Positions 18,150 through 28,454 of a DNA stretch of 38,816 nucleotides are shown piece by piece; positions within the stretch are counted from its first letter, which is position 1; each line of letters begins with the position of its first letter. The stretch is from positions 1-38,816 of the forward strand of contig CALFOL010000430.1 of assembly GCA_937919915.1 (NCBI GenBank), in the 5' to 3' direction. This DNA is from an uncultured Planctomycetaceae bacterium. Lineage in GTDB: Bacteria > Planctomycetota > Planctomycetia > Planctomycetales > Planctomycetaceae. Under the pieces are notes generated by a model that saw only the letters and a list, made by a program, of their open reading frames with translations, made no database searches and had not been told where the DNA came from. A program made the translations under genes and the position numbers.

Positions 18150-18938
18150 ATGGCAACAAATCCTGACGATAAATCCGAACAGGTTGCGATAGATGCCGCG
18201 ATGCTGACGAAGGGGTCGCACCAGCTCACTTTGGCGATCATTGGAGCGATTGTCGTTCTGCTCGTCGTTGTCGGCAGAAACGCTTTCGACGCAATGCAGC
18301 ATCATCGTCGCGTCCGTGCGATAGCCTGCGATACATCGACGTTCGACGCTGGCACGATCGCGACCGGAGAAGTGCTTGAACATTGGTTTTCCGCAGCAAA
18401 TACAGGCGATGAGACGGTCCGGGTCGAACGTGTAATCGAATCCTGCGGTTGCCTTACAGTCATGGGTTCGTTTGATGGTGTTGAAATCGCACCCGGCGAA
18501 AATCTGGATGTGCCGATTCAGATAAAAGCAAGCCGATCTCAGATCGGACCTATGTCGCAGCGCATAGTGCTGCAATTTGGAGGAGCACCGACACTGGCGA
18601 TGACGTTGACCGTCAATGCGGAAGTGGTACCGGCTTGGCGATGGTCGAGAGAGTCGATTTCGTTCGTCACGACATCGCCTTCCGACATCAAGGCAGAAGT
18701 GGTCGAATTGATACGGCATCCATCAGCACCTGCCGCGTTACCAGCCATAAGCGTTTCTCCCTCGGGCTTATTCTCAGTTAGCGTCGAGGATACATCTGAA
18801 CTGACGCAGCGAGTCACTGTATCAACGTCAGCAGGTATCCCCTTAGGACGCCACCAAGCCATTGTGATCGCCACGTTAAATGACGATGCAGCAACCGAGC
18901 AGATACCTTACCTGCGAATTGTTGGCGTTAGGGAATGA
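18150..18938 (+). CDS. DUF1573 domain protein with N-terminal transmembrane segment
   Basis: STFDAGTIATGEVLEHWFSAANTGDETVRVERVIESCGCLTVMGSFDGVEIAPGENLDVPIQI; the SCGC motif is typical of DUF1573. Confidence 0.7.
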   Translation: MATNPDDKSEQVAIDAAMLTKGSHQLTLAIIGAIVVLLVVVGRNAFDAMQHHRRVRAIACDTSTFDAGTIATGEVLEHWFSAANTGDETVRVERVIESCGCLTVMGSFDGVEIAPGENLDVPIQIKASRSQIGPMSQRIVLQFGGAPTLAMTLTVNAEVVPAWRWSRESISFVTTSPSDIKAEVVELIRHPSAPAALPAISVSPSGLFSVSVEDTSELTQRVTVSTSAGIPLGRHQAIVIATLNDDAATEQIPYLRIVGVRE

Positions 18939-19068
18939 TTGACAATTGACGAGACGGCTGATCATGCGACACCGACGCGGTAACTCCTGCCCGTGGTGTT
19001 TTTGAACTTAGAATCGCAGGGCACGTGAGTCTGCGATCAGTTTGAAGTTCGGGTGACAATGAAGAGGT

Positions 19069-19330
19069 GGCTATCGTGGCCAGCAACACGGGCACACAGC
19101 GAATCCAGCGTGTGGGCGTAGTTCACTCTGGCTTGAGTACAGCCAGTTGGTCAGTTGTGACCCGATAGATGAAGATTGAATAACCGACTAGGTCATCAGG
19201 TTCGCGGTTGCGGAAGTACTCGTTCTTTGCCACGATTTCGTAGTGTCCGTATCCGTAGAGTGCGTTGGCACTGATGGCGTACCATCCGGCTGGCAGAACT
19301 TTGCCTGGTGGACATGGCTGCGGCGTCCGG
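19069..19330 (-). pseudogene. Remnant of a second membrane glycosyltransferase (C-terminal piece plus misplaced internal piece)
   Basis: Minus strand reads ...PAGWYAISANALYGYGHYEIVAKNEYFRNREPDDLVGYSIFIYRVTTDQLAVLKPE* (stop at 19123). Beyond the stop comes TRWIRCVPVLLATIATSSLS, similar to the internal TRWIRCVPVLLVLATIASSLS of the 14.5-15.9 kb pseudogene. Confidence 0.6.
19081..19118. repeat. 38-bp exact direct repeat, copy B
   Basis: Identical to 14951-14988. Confidence 0.95.
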
Positions 19331-20271
19331 CGATCGTCAGTCTGGTGGGGCACGTTAATGGCGTGAATGACATCACGTTTCGTCACGATGGGAACCTGAT
19401 CGCCACGGCCAGCGACGACGGCACGATTCGATTCTGGTCTGATGACGGCGTTCCTGGAATCGTCATTTCGGCGCACAGTGATCGTGTGACTGTGGTGCTG
19501 TTTACGCCGGATGGCGATCGGTTGCTGAGTGCTTCGGGCGGTGGTCGAATGCGCCTGTGGGATGTGGCCACGGGAATTGAGATCCGGACGATGGAGGGGC
19601 ACAAAAAGTGCATCAACGACCTGGAGCTGGCTGCCGACGGAAAGACTCTGGCATCCGTAAGCTGGGACAACACTATCTGTCTGTGGGATGTCGCAACGGG
19701 AGAACGGCGACAGACTCTAACCGCCCCCTCGCCACAGGAATGCTGCGTGTTTGCAAAAGACGGGAAGCAGTTGATCACCGGAGGCCAGGACGGTTTGATT
19801 TTGCTGTGGGATCTGTCCACGAAAACGCGTACGCAGCTGCGGGGACATGACGGTCCCGTCAAATCGATGGCGTTGTGTCCGGACGGCGACACATTGGTGA
19901 CGGCCAGCGATGACTGGACCGTCCGTTTGTGGAGCTTGCGAGACGCGGTAGAACTCCAGACGTTTCGATTTTCCGACAGCGTCTATGGTGTGGCGGCGTC
20001 TTCTGACGGCGCGCAGATCCTTGCTGGTGGCAAGGACGGTTTTCTGGCGACCTGGGACTTGCATTCCAGACAACAGACGGCGCGGTTTCGCGCTGACCTG
20101 ACCACTGTGCAGAAGGTGGCCAGCGGCCCCGACGGTCGGTTCGGTGCTGCGGGTTATCCGTCCCTGGCCTTTGTGTGGCGGACAGGAGACGAACCACCGC
20201 CACCAGAACCAGAACCCGTTGACGAGGCGGTGGACGAGGTTGCGACGACTGCCGCGGAGGCAGCTCCGTGA
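19243..20271 (+). CDS. WD40 repeat protein, N-terminus uncertain and possibly truncated
   Basis: SLVGHVNGVNDITFRHDGNLIATASDDGTIRFWSDDG...RLWDVATGIEIRTMEGHKKCINDLELAADGKTLASVSWDNTICLWDVATGERRQTL...; the first ~30 codons lie antisense to the glycosyltransferase remnant. Confidence 0.75.
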   Translation: MSVSVECVGTDGVPSGWQNFAWWTWLRRPAIVSLVGHVNGVNDITFRHDGNLIATASDDGTIRFWSDDGVPGIVISAHSDRVTVVLFTPDGDRLLSASGGGRMRLWDVATGIEIRTMEGHKKCINDLELAADGKTLASVSWDNTICLWDVATGERRQTLTAPSPQECCVFAKDGKQLITGGQDGLILLWDLSTKTRTQLRGHDGPVKSMALCPDGDTLVTASDDWTVRLWSLRDAVELQTFRFSDSVYGVAASSDGAQILAGGKDGFLATWDLHSRQQTARFRADLTTVQKVASGPDGRFGAAGYPSLAFVWRTGDEPPPPEPEPVDEAVDEVATTAAEAAP

Positions 20272-20395
20272 CGCAAACGGTGACTCGGCGTGGTCGACAT
20301 TGCCAGCAGCGGTCGCACCGCTCAACATTTCTCGGACTTGCGGATGGAGTGTTCGCCAGCGAATTTGGGGGGGTGCTGAAGTTGTTGGATTGGCG

Positions 20396-22225
20396 ATGCT
20401 GATGGCAGATTTTGTGGGAGGCCTGTTGTGGATTCTGTCCACCGGCGGGACCGTGCAATGTTGTTTCGTACTGGCGCGGCGCTGGTATTCGGGCGACTCG
20501 GCATGGCAGATGGCCTTGCATACGGCTGTGCTGAGTGTCTGCGTCGGTATTGTGAGTCTGACGGTTTTTGGCGCATGCGGTCTGTTGTCGCCCGCGACGA
20601 TTTTGCTGAGTCCGCCGGCAGTGGCGCTGGCGGTCCGGCGAATTCGGTTTCCACCCGCTCTGCACAATACGGCGAGTCCTGAACCGGTCGTGACAACGTG
20701 GTTATGGAGTGGTGTGGCGGGATTGATTGTCGGACACTGTGTCGTGAACGGCATCCTGCAATTCCCGACCGACTATGACTGCCTGATGTACCACCTGCCG
20801 CTGATCGATTCGTGGTTGCAGAGTGGATCGTTGGCGACGACGCAGTCACAGCGCTGGGCGGATTCGGCGAACAGCGAATTGCTGGGTCTTTGGTTCGCGG
20901 GAGCCTTTTCGGGCGATTTTTGGGTCCCCCTGAATAACCTTCCCGTGATGCTGGTCTGGGTGGCAGGGGTGCTGGAAACGGGACGCCGCCTGGGACTTGC
21001 GGGCTGGTGGCCGCATCTGGTCGCGGTGGCCAGCATCGCTGTGTACACGACGGTTCACGAAACAGACGATGCGTCGAATGATCTGATGGTGGCTGCTTTT
21101 TTTGTGGCGGGTCTGGCATACGCCCTGCGATATCAGGCGTCCCGCACCTCATCCGATCGATTGTTGTTTGCGCTGTCGCTGGGAGTGCTTGCCGGGACCA
21201 AATTTTTTGCAACCGGGTACGCGTTGCTGCTGGGCCTGACGTTTGTCGTTTTGGCGACTTCTTCACGTGGGTTGCGTCGTGGAGTTGGTGACGGTCTGTT
21301 GTGCGCTGGAGTCTCACTACTGACAGGTGGTTATTGGTATGTGCGAAATCTTCTACTGACCGGATGCGTTTTCTTTCCGAAGGGTTCGCCCGTTTTTCGC
21401 GAACACATTGCTCACCCGAATCTGGCACAGACGACGCTGGCGTTGAACATTGATGACCGCGTGCCTGGTCTGCTGATGGATGCTGTCTGGCGTTTATGCG
21501 GTCCCATTCACTTTACGCTGGTCATGCTCCTGCCAACCTTACTGTTGGCGCTCTGTATCATGGGCAGAAAAGGGTGGCGATGTGAGCAATCGCTTTCCGG
21601 TCGCGCGTGTGTGCTGGCGTTGTTGCTGGTGAGTACCGGTTTGATCGCCGTGATGACGCCGATGCTGGTTGAAGATCAGCCCGATACACTGAACCACCTC
21701 CGCTGGGCGTACACTCCCGTTCGCTACGCGCTGTGCTTCCTGACGATATTGGTTCTGGTGGCAGGCTTTTTGCTGCACAACGCGTTTGCAATGGTTTCGT
21801 CTCGAATTCGACAGCCGGTCGTGTTGCTGCTGGTCACCGGAGCGCTGATGCAGTTTGTGGTGCGGTTCTGGAGTCAACCCGAACTCGATATGAACCAGGC
21901 AGCAATTCCGGGAGGCGTTTGCGTGGCTGCTTTTTATCTGCTGCGCGTTCTCTGGCGACGATCCGCCTTCAGCCGAATCATTGTGGTCGCCATCGTGCTG
22001 CTGGCCGTTCCCTTTTTCGCGGCTCAAACATCAGCCAGATGGCATGCCGGATACGCTCAGCACTTCAATGTGTTTTACGGCACGCAGTGGTTTCATGAAC
22101 TTGAGAAGTTGGGTTCGCGAATCCTGGTGCTGGATGAACGGTCGTACCCGTTCTTCGGTTCCCGAAGAGAACACTTCGTCCTGCACGACGCCTGTTATCG
22201 TGGCGTCGATCGATTTCGAATTTAA
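20396..22225 (+). CDS. Polytopic membrane protein, likely GT-C fold glycosyltransferase
   Basis: Many hydrophobic segments; PTDYDCLMYHLPLIDSWLQSGSLATTQSQRWADSANSELLGLWF; SLGVLAGTKFFATGYALLLG. ORF track extends to 20144. Confidence 0.65.
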   Translation: MLMADFVGGLLWILSTGGTVQCCFVLARRWYSGDSAWQMALHTAVLSVCVGIVSLTVFGACGLLSPATILLSPPAVALAVRRIRFPPALHNTASPEPVVTTWLWSGVAGLIVGHCVVNGILQFPTDYDCLMYHLPLIDSWLQSGSLATTQSQRWADSANSELLGLWFAGAFSGDFWVPLNNLPVMLVWVAGVLETGRRLGLAGWWPHLVAVASIAVYTTVHETDDASNDLMVAAFFVAGLAYALRYQASRTSSDRLLFALSLGVLAGTKFFATGYALLLGLTFVVLATSSRGLRRGVGDGLLCAGVSLLTGGYWYVRNLLLTGCVFFPKGSPVFREHIAHPNLAQTTLALNIDDRVPGLLMDAVWRLCGPIHFTLVMLLPTLLLALCIMGRKGWRCEQSLSGRACVLALLLVSTGLIAVMTPMLVEDQPDTLNHLRWAYTPVRYALCFLTILVLVAGFLLHNAFAMVSSRIRQPVVLLLVTGALMQFVVRFWSQPELDMNQAAIPGGVCVAAFYLLRVLWRRSAFSRIIVVAIVLLAVPFFAAQTSARWHAGYAQHFNVFYGTQWFHELEKLGSRILVLDERSYPFFGSRREHFVLHDACYRGVDRFRI

Positions 22226-22961
22226 GGTACAGTTGTCTGCCTTTAATGTTGTCTCCCGCAGCGACCGTCTGACGGTCCTGATCGCACAGCGAGATATTGA
22301 ACTTCGCGGTGCGGTAGTTACCGTTGTTGAAGAGCTTGGGGCTGCGTTCGTCATTTCCTCGGTAGAACGAAGCCTGCAGGCGAGGTTCTGTTTTCGGACG
22401 TTTCGGAGTGGGGGGAAAGCCGAAGTCGTGGAACGTGGCGAAGTGGATTTCGTCTTTCAATCGCCGTTCTGTGAGCTTGCTCTGTAGCGAGTAGACTTCG
22501 AAGCCCAGGTAGCTTGCGAGTATCAATAGCGGAATCGTGGCTGAGATTTTCTTTTGCAGCAGGCGTCCATAGGTACCGGCTTCGGCAGGATCGGTCGACG
22601 GGTGGCGATAGCGATGGATTCGCAGGGCAACCAGGGCGCACAACAAGGCAAAGCCCACTGCCAGAAATCCGTATTCTCCCATGAACAGCTGTATGCGTGT
22701 TCGCAGCGGAATTTCTTTTAGCTGCGGCAAAACGGATTCGTAGATCTCAGGGTGCTTGTTGAATTCGCTGATGCATTCACTGCAGCAGAAGCGAATTTCT
22801 TTGCCCTTGTACGCCACCGAATAGTCATCCGTTGCCTCGCGATCCGACAGTACGGGACACATGATGTTAGTATCTTCGTTTCCGTGCGCTTCAGGTGCGA
22901 ATGTGCTGAAAACGACAACGAACAACAGAATCGGAATTCCGGATTTTCTGTGTGTGTTCAT
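22065..22961 (-). CDS. YHS-domain membrane protein with abnormal C-terminus
   Basis: NIMCPVLSDREATDDYSVAYKGKEIRFCCSECISEFNKHPEIYESVLPQL (YHS-like), two hydrophobic segments, then GRQLYLKFEID followed by a Lys/Arg/His-rich tail antisense to the upstream gene. Confidence 0.7.
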   Translation of the reverse strand: MNTHRKSGIPILLFVVVFSTFAPEAHGNEDTNIMCPVLSDREATDDYSVAYKGKEIRFCCSECISEFNKHPEIYESVLPQLKEIPLRTRIQLFMGEYGFLAVGFALLCALVALRIHRYRHPSTDPAEAGTYGRLLQKKISATIPLLILASYLGFEVYSLQSKLTERRLKDEIHFATFHDFGFPPTPKRPKTEPRLQASFYRGNDERSPKLFNNGNYRTAKFNISLCDQDRQTVAAGDNIKGRQLYLKFEIDRRHDNRRRAGRSVLFGNRRTGTTVHPAPGFANPTSQVHETTACRKTH

Positions 22962-23172
22962 GAGGCTGTGAATTAGTGGGTGTCAAAACAGAATCGTCTG
23001 ACTTATTGGTAGCTTGCCAGATGCGGCCTGGCGTTTTTTCAACAGAGGACCAAAACGTCACTCGTCAGAAAACGTGGTCCGCTGATCACAATCGATACAA
23101 CACGTTTATTCGGGCGGTTACCTGCTGGAAGAGACAACGGCGGCTCAAAGTCCTGTGACCTGGGCAGTTGCC

Positions 23173-23781
23173 TTACAGGTTTTGCACGCGTTGAGTGATT
23201 GGCGAACGCAGAACTGCGCTGTCGCTTTTCGAGGATTGGCGATGTGACGTGTCGATTCGATCGGTTGATCCAGCGTCGCCTGTTGCTGGCTGGCCTGTGC
23301 GGCGAGCCCATTTTACAAGGAAATAGCTGACTGGATAGGCGATCAGCACGCCGATCGGAGCGGTCAGAAGAGCGCCGATGAACATGGGGCCACCGACCTC
23401 GATGCCCAACGCACACATCGACGACCACCAGCCGCTAAGCCCATCGAATTGCAGGGCAGCCCTGAGTTCTGCGACTGTCATGCTGCCAGGCACGAACCAT
23501 GTTCCCAACTGGTACCAGAAGTAGTACAGCGGCAGCATGGTGAAGGGGTTCGACACATATGTGGCAGCCATGGCTGCGGATGTGTTGAAGTAGAAGAATC
23601 GACGCGTCAGAAACACTATACCAAGAATTATGGCCGTTTGGATTCCAACTGTAGGCGTCAGGCCCACGAAAATTCCGATCGCGACTCCTAGAGCAATCGA
23701 ATGCGGCGCATCGTCCAGTGCGAGCACGCTGCGGAGCAGGGATCGAGGGCTGGATGATAATTTCAGGACCTTACGCCACAT
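23173..23781 (-). CDS. DUF2062 domain protein
   Basis: LRSVLALDDAPHSIALGVAIGIFVGLTPTVGIQTAIILGIVFLTRRFFYFNTSAAMAATYVSNPFTMLPLYYFWYQLG. Confidence 0.85.
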   Translation of the reverse strand: MWRKVLKLSSSPRSLLRSVLALDDAPHSIALGVAIGIFVGLTPTVGIQTAIILGIVFLTRRFFYFNTSAAMAATYVSNPFTMLPLYYFWYQLGTWFVPGSMTVAELRAALQFDGLSGWWSSMCALGIEVGGPMFIGALLTAPIGVLIAYPVSYFLVKWARRTGQPATGDAGSTDRIDTSHRQSSKSDSAVLRSPITQRVQNL

Positions 23782-24084
23782 ACGTTCGTCGGAGGTGTTG
23801 TTGATATCATCGAAACGACAGATATCGGTGAAACTATAGTCCGCCCTTTAAGTCGCCGCAAAATCCTTTCGTCCAGAAACAGGCCGCGTGACGGACAATT
23901 CTCGAAAATTCGCGATCACACCGATTACCAGTTTCTTTCTTGACACGAACGTTCTGCGCCACATTGCTACCCGCGGAATCTGCCGGTTGTGGTTGGTGTT
24001 GCAAGACGCGTGGCATTGGCTTTGCCAGTGTATAACGGACGCAGAACGCACTGGCGACGTTGGTGGCACACAGGGAATCCGGCG

Positions 24085-25518
<1,434 letters not shown>

Positions 25519-25631
25519 TTTGAATCGTTTTTGCCTGGCGGCGGGTCGGATAGACAGGTTGCGTTTTGGGGTAAGTAGCTGTTGATTGCAGTCGAAGGAG
25601 CAAGCGAGTCGCTTACTCTATCGGGCGAACG

Positions 25632-28253
25632 TCAGTCGACGAACATGAATTCGTTGGTCAGCATCAGCGTTTGAGCGAGTTGTTGGATTGGACCCAGGCG
25701 AGATGCTGGTGGTGCTGCAGGAAAGTCGTTTTTTGAACTCCATGCTCGCAATTCGACACCGTTAACACTTTGCTGCACATTGATACGCCACTGGAAGCTG
25801 TCGTGGCTTTCGTTCGCCCCGCAATCGGCGACGAAGTCGATGGTGTCACCGGCTTTCACGGCGAAACCTGCCACATTCAGCGACTTCTGATTGTTGTGAG
25901 CATGAACGGATGCTCTGGAGCTGTTGCCCACGATCACATGCCCTATTACGCCGTCGCCGTTTTCGGTTGCATGTTCCAGCTTGCCACCGATTTGAACAGT
26001 GCAGTCTCGATCAGCCACCCAGCGACGGATCGAGCAAAGACGAAGATTACCGCCAGGATGTCCGCCATCGCGATTCAGCATCGTCCAGCCAAGTTTTGGA
26101 TCCGGTAGTGTGGCTCCACCGCTAAATCGTCCTTCGTGGAATTCTGTGAATGGATTGAATTCTACCACCGTGTTTTTATCCGAATTGAGTTCACCCCAGC
26201 CGTATTGCCAGCCGGATGCCGCATCTGCAGTGGTGGACTGGTCACTGGCTAGTTCGAGGAATAGATTGGCTTGATTCAATTCTTCGGCTGTAGCGTCTCG
26301 AAGCAGGATCTTTGCGTACAGCGCGCGAATTCTGGCCGGGTTGTCCGAACCTTCAATGCTGGCGACGGCGTGTTCCGCCTGTTGCATAATGAAGGGACTG
26401 TTCAGCTGAAACAGAGCCTGTTGCGGGACCGTCGTTTCGAAGCGACTGGCGGCCAGAGCATCCGGGCTGGCGAAATCGAACGTGCGAAATGTGCCCGGCA
26501 GGTTTTGTCGATCAATCCGTGCATAGATCGTGCGGCGATTGGTGAACGGTTGCGCCAGAATGTCGACGGAAGCACCTCCGACCGTTGCATCCAGATTGCC
26601 GGCCGCGCTGAGCACAGCGTCACGATAGCCTTCGAAGTCCAGCCGTCGACGAGAGACGCGGCTGAGCAGGCGGTTTTCCGGATCGTCGTTGGCGATCTCT
26701 GGTCGTGGTTGACTGCTTTGACGCCATGTGTACGAAGCCACGATGTAGCGGATGACGGCTTTGCGAGACCAGTTGTGTTTGATGAAGTACGTCGCCAGAT
26801 GATCCAGCAATTCCGGGTGTGATGGCGGCGGTGTGCGAACGCCGAAGTCGCTGGGTGACTCCACAAGCCCCTTACCAAACAGTCGCAGCCAGATTCGGTT
26901 GACTGCCACGCGAGCTGTCAGCGGATTATCTTTGGCAGTGATGGCGTTGGCCAATTCCAGCCGACCGCTGCCATCGGTGAAGGGTTTGGGTTCGCCGTTG
27001 GACAGTGCCGTAAGAAAGTGCCGGGATACTCGGTCGCCTCTGTTGCCAGCACTGCCGCGGACGAAAATCACCGGTTCACGGGGTTTGTCACGATCGACCA
27101 GACGCAACGGCGATGGGTCGTCTTTCGGTTCGTTGGACGAATCGAACACTCCGTACAGCGAGTAGTAGTCGGCTGTTGGAATGGGGTCGAACTTGTGATC
27201 GTGACATCTGGCACAAGTAACCGTCAGTCCCATTGTTCCACGTGACAGGACGTCGATGCGATCGTCGATGATGTCCTGTTGATTGTTCAGGAAGCGGCGG
27301 CCCAGCGTGAGAAAGCCCATTGCAGCCAGTTGCGCTGGGTCGTCAGAACCTGGCAGTCGATCAGCGGCGATCTGTCGTCGCAGGAATTCGTCGTACGGCA
27401 TGTCATCGTTTAACGATCGAATGACCCATTCGCGATATCGCCACGCATCTTTGTATTCTCGATCTTCCGTAAACACATAGCCCTTGGTGTCGGCATACCG
27501 CGCGATGTCCAGCCAGTAACGTCCCCAGCGTTCACCGAATTGCGGCATTGCCAGCAGTTGGTCAGCATAGCCGTCAAGCCAGCGATAAAGTTCCGGCGGG
27601 TCTTTGATGTTGGCCGCTGTGTTCAGGTCTTCGGACTTCGGAGGCAGTCCAATGAGAGAGAACGACAATCGCCGGACCAGCGTTCGTGCGTCGGCGGACG
27701 GTGACGGGGCGATGCCTTTGTCTTTCAACGTTTGCCGAATGAATGCGTCCAGTGGGTGCCAGCCGTCCTGGTAGATTTCAGGCATGGGCGGATCGGCGAT
27801 CGGTTGAAACGCCCAGTGATGTTTCCATGCGTCGATGTTGACGGCGCTGGCTTTGCCGAAGTCGTTGTGTTCCGGCCAGACGGCTCCGGTTTCGATCCAG
27901 TGCCTGACAGCAGCGATCTGCGGCTCGGTTAATCTGTTCTTCGGAGGCATCTGGACGTCGTCATCCGAATACAGCAGCACCTGCAGCAGGCGGCTGTCGG
28001 TGACATTCTTTGCGATCACCAGGGCTGCGGCATCTGTCGTTCCGTTCAGCACCTGTTGACGCGAATCCAGTCGCAGGTCGCCTTCCTGTTTTTCCGGGCC
28101 GTGGCAGCTGATGCAGTTGTCGATCAACAGTGGCCGAATCTGCCGTTCGAAGAATTCTTCGCGTTCGTCAGCGATCGCACTGGACATGATATTCAGCAAT
28201 GCGATCGCAGCGATTGCGCGCAGGGGCAGTTGGGATTTGATGGGTATGGGCAT
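25632..28253 (-). CDS. Planctomycete cytochrome C-like / DUF1549 / DUF1553 protein
   Basis: FFERQIRPLLIDNCISCHGPEKQEGDLRLDSRQQVLNG; VRRLSFSLIGLPP; LTVTCARCHDHKFDPIPTADYYSLYGVFDSS; RVAVNRIWLRLFGKGLVESPSDFGVRTPPPSHPELLDHLA. Confidence 0.92.
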   Translation of the reverse strand: MPIPIKSQLPLRAIAAIALLNIMSSAIADEREEFFERQIRPLLIDNCISCHGPEKQEGDLRLDSRQQVLNGTTDAAALVIAKNVTDSRLLQVLLYSDDDVQMPPKNRLTEPQIAAVRHWIETGAVWPEHNDFGKASAVNIDAWKHHWAFQPIADPPMPEIYQDGWHPLDAFIRQTLKDKGIAPSPSADARTLVRRLSFSLIGLPPKSEDLNTAANIKDPPELYRWLDGYADQLLAMPQFGERWGRYWLDIARYADTKGYVFTEDREYKDAWRYREWVIRSLNDDMPYDEFLRRQIAADRLPGSDDPAQLAAMGFLTLGRRFLNNQQDIIDDRIDVLSRGTMGLTVTCARCHDHKFDPIPTADYYSLYGVFDSSNEPKDDPSPLRLVDRDKPREPVIFVRGSAGNRGDRVSRHFLTALSNGEPKPFTDGSGRLELANAITAKDNPLTARVAVNRIWLRLFGKGLVESPSDFGVRTPPPSHPELLDHLATYFIKHNWSRKAVIRYIVASYTWRQSSQPRPEIANDDPENRLLSRVSRRRLDFEGYRDAVLSAAGNLDATVGGASVDILAQPFTNRRTIYARIDRQNLPGTFRTFDFASPDALAASRFETTVPQQALFQLNSPFIMQQAEHAVASIEGSDNPARIRALYAKILLRDATAEELNQANLFLELASDQSTTADAASGWQYGWGELNSDKNTVVEFNPFTEFHEGRFSGGATLPDPKLGWTMLNRDGGHPGGNLRLCSIRRWVADRDCTVQIGGKLEHATENGDGVIGHVIVGNSSRASVHAHNNQKSLNVAGFAVKAGDTIDFVADCGANESHDSFQWRINVQQSVNGVELRAWSSKNDFPAAPPASRLGPIQQLAQTLMLTNEFMFVD

Positions 28254-28454
28254 TGTTAAGACGGGAGTCTGTGGGGTAGGAAGTCGAGATCAGGAATCGA
28301 CTGAGGAGCTGGATTGTAGTCTCCAATTGTGGTCTCGTCGACGAAAACCCGCACTGAAGGTGTTGCGATGGGCTAGTGTCGTTCCGCATTTTCCGGCTAC
28401 ACTCCGAAAAGGCCCGTTGATTAGCGGGTTTGCGTTTTCATTCAGGAGACAACG

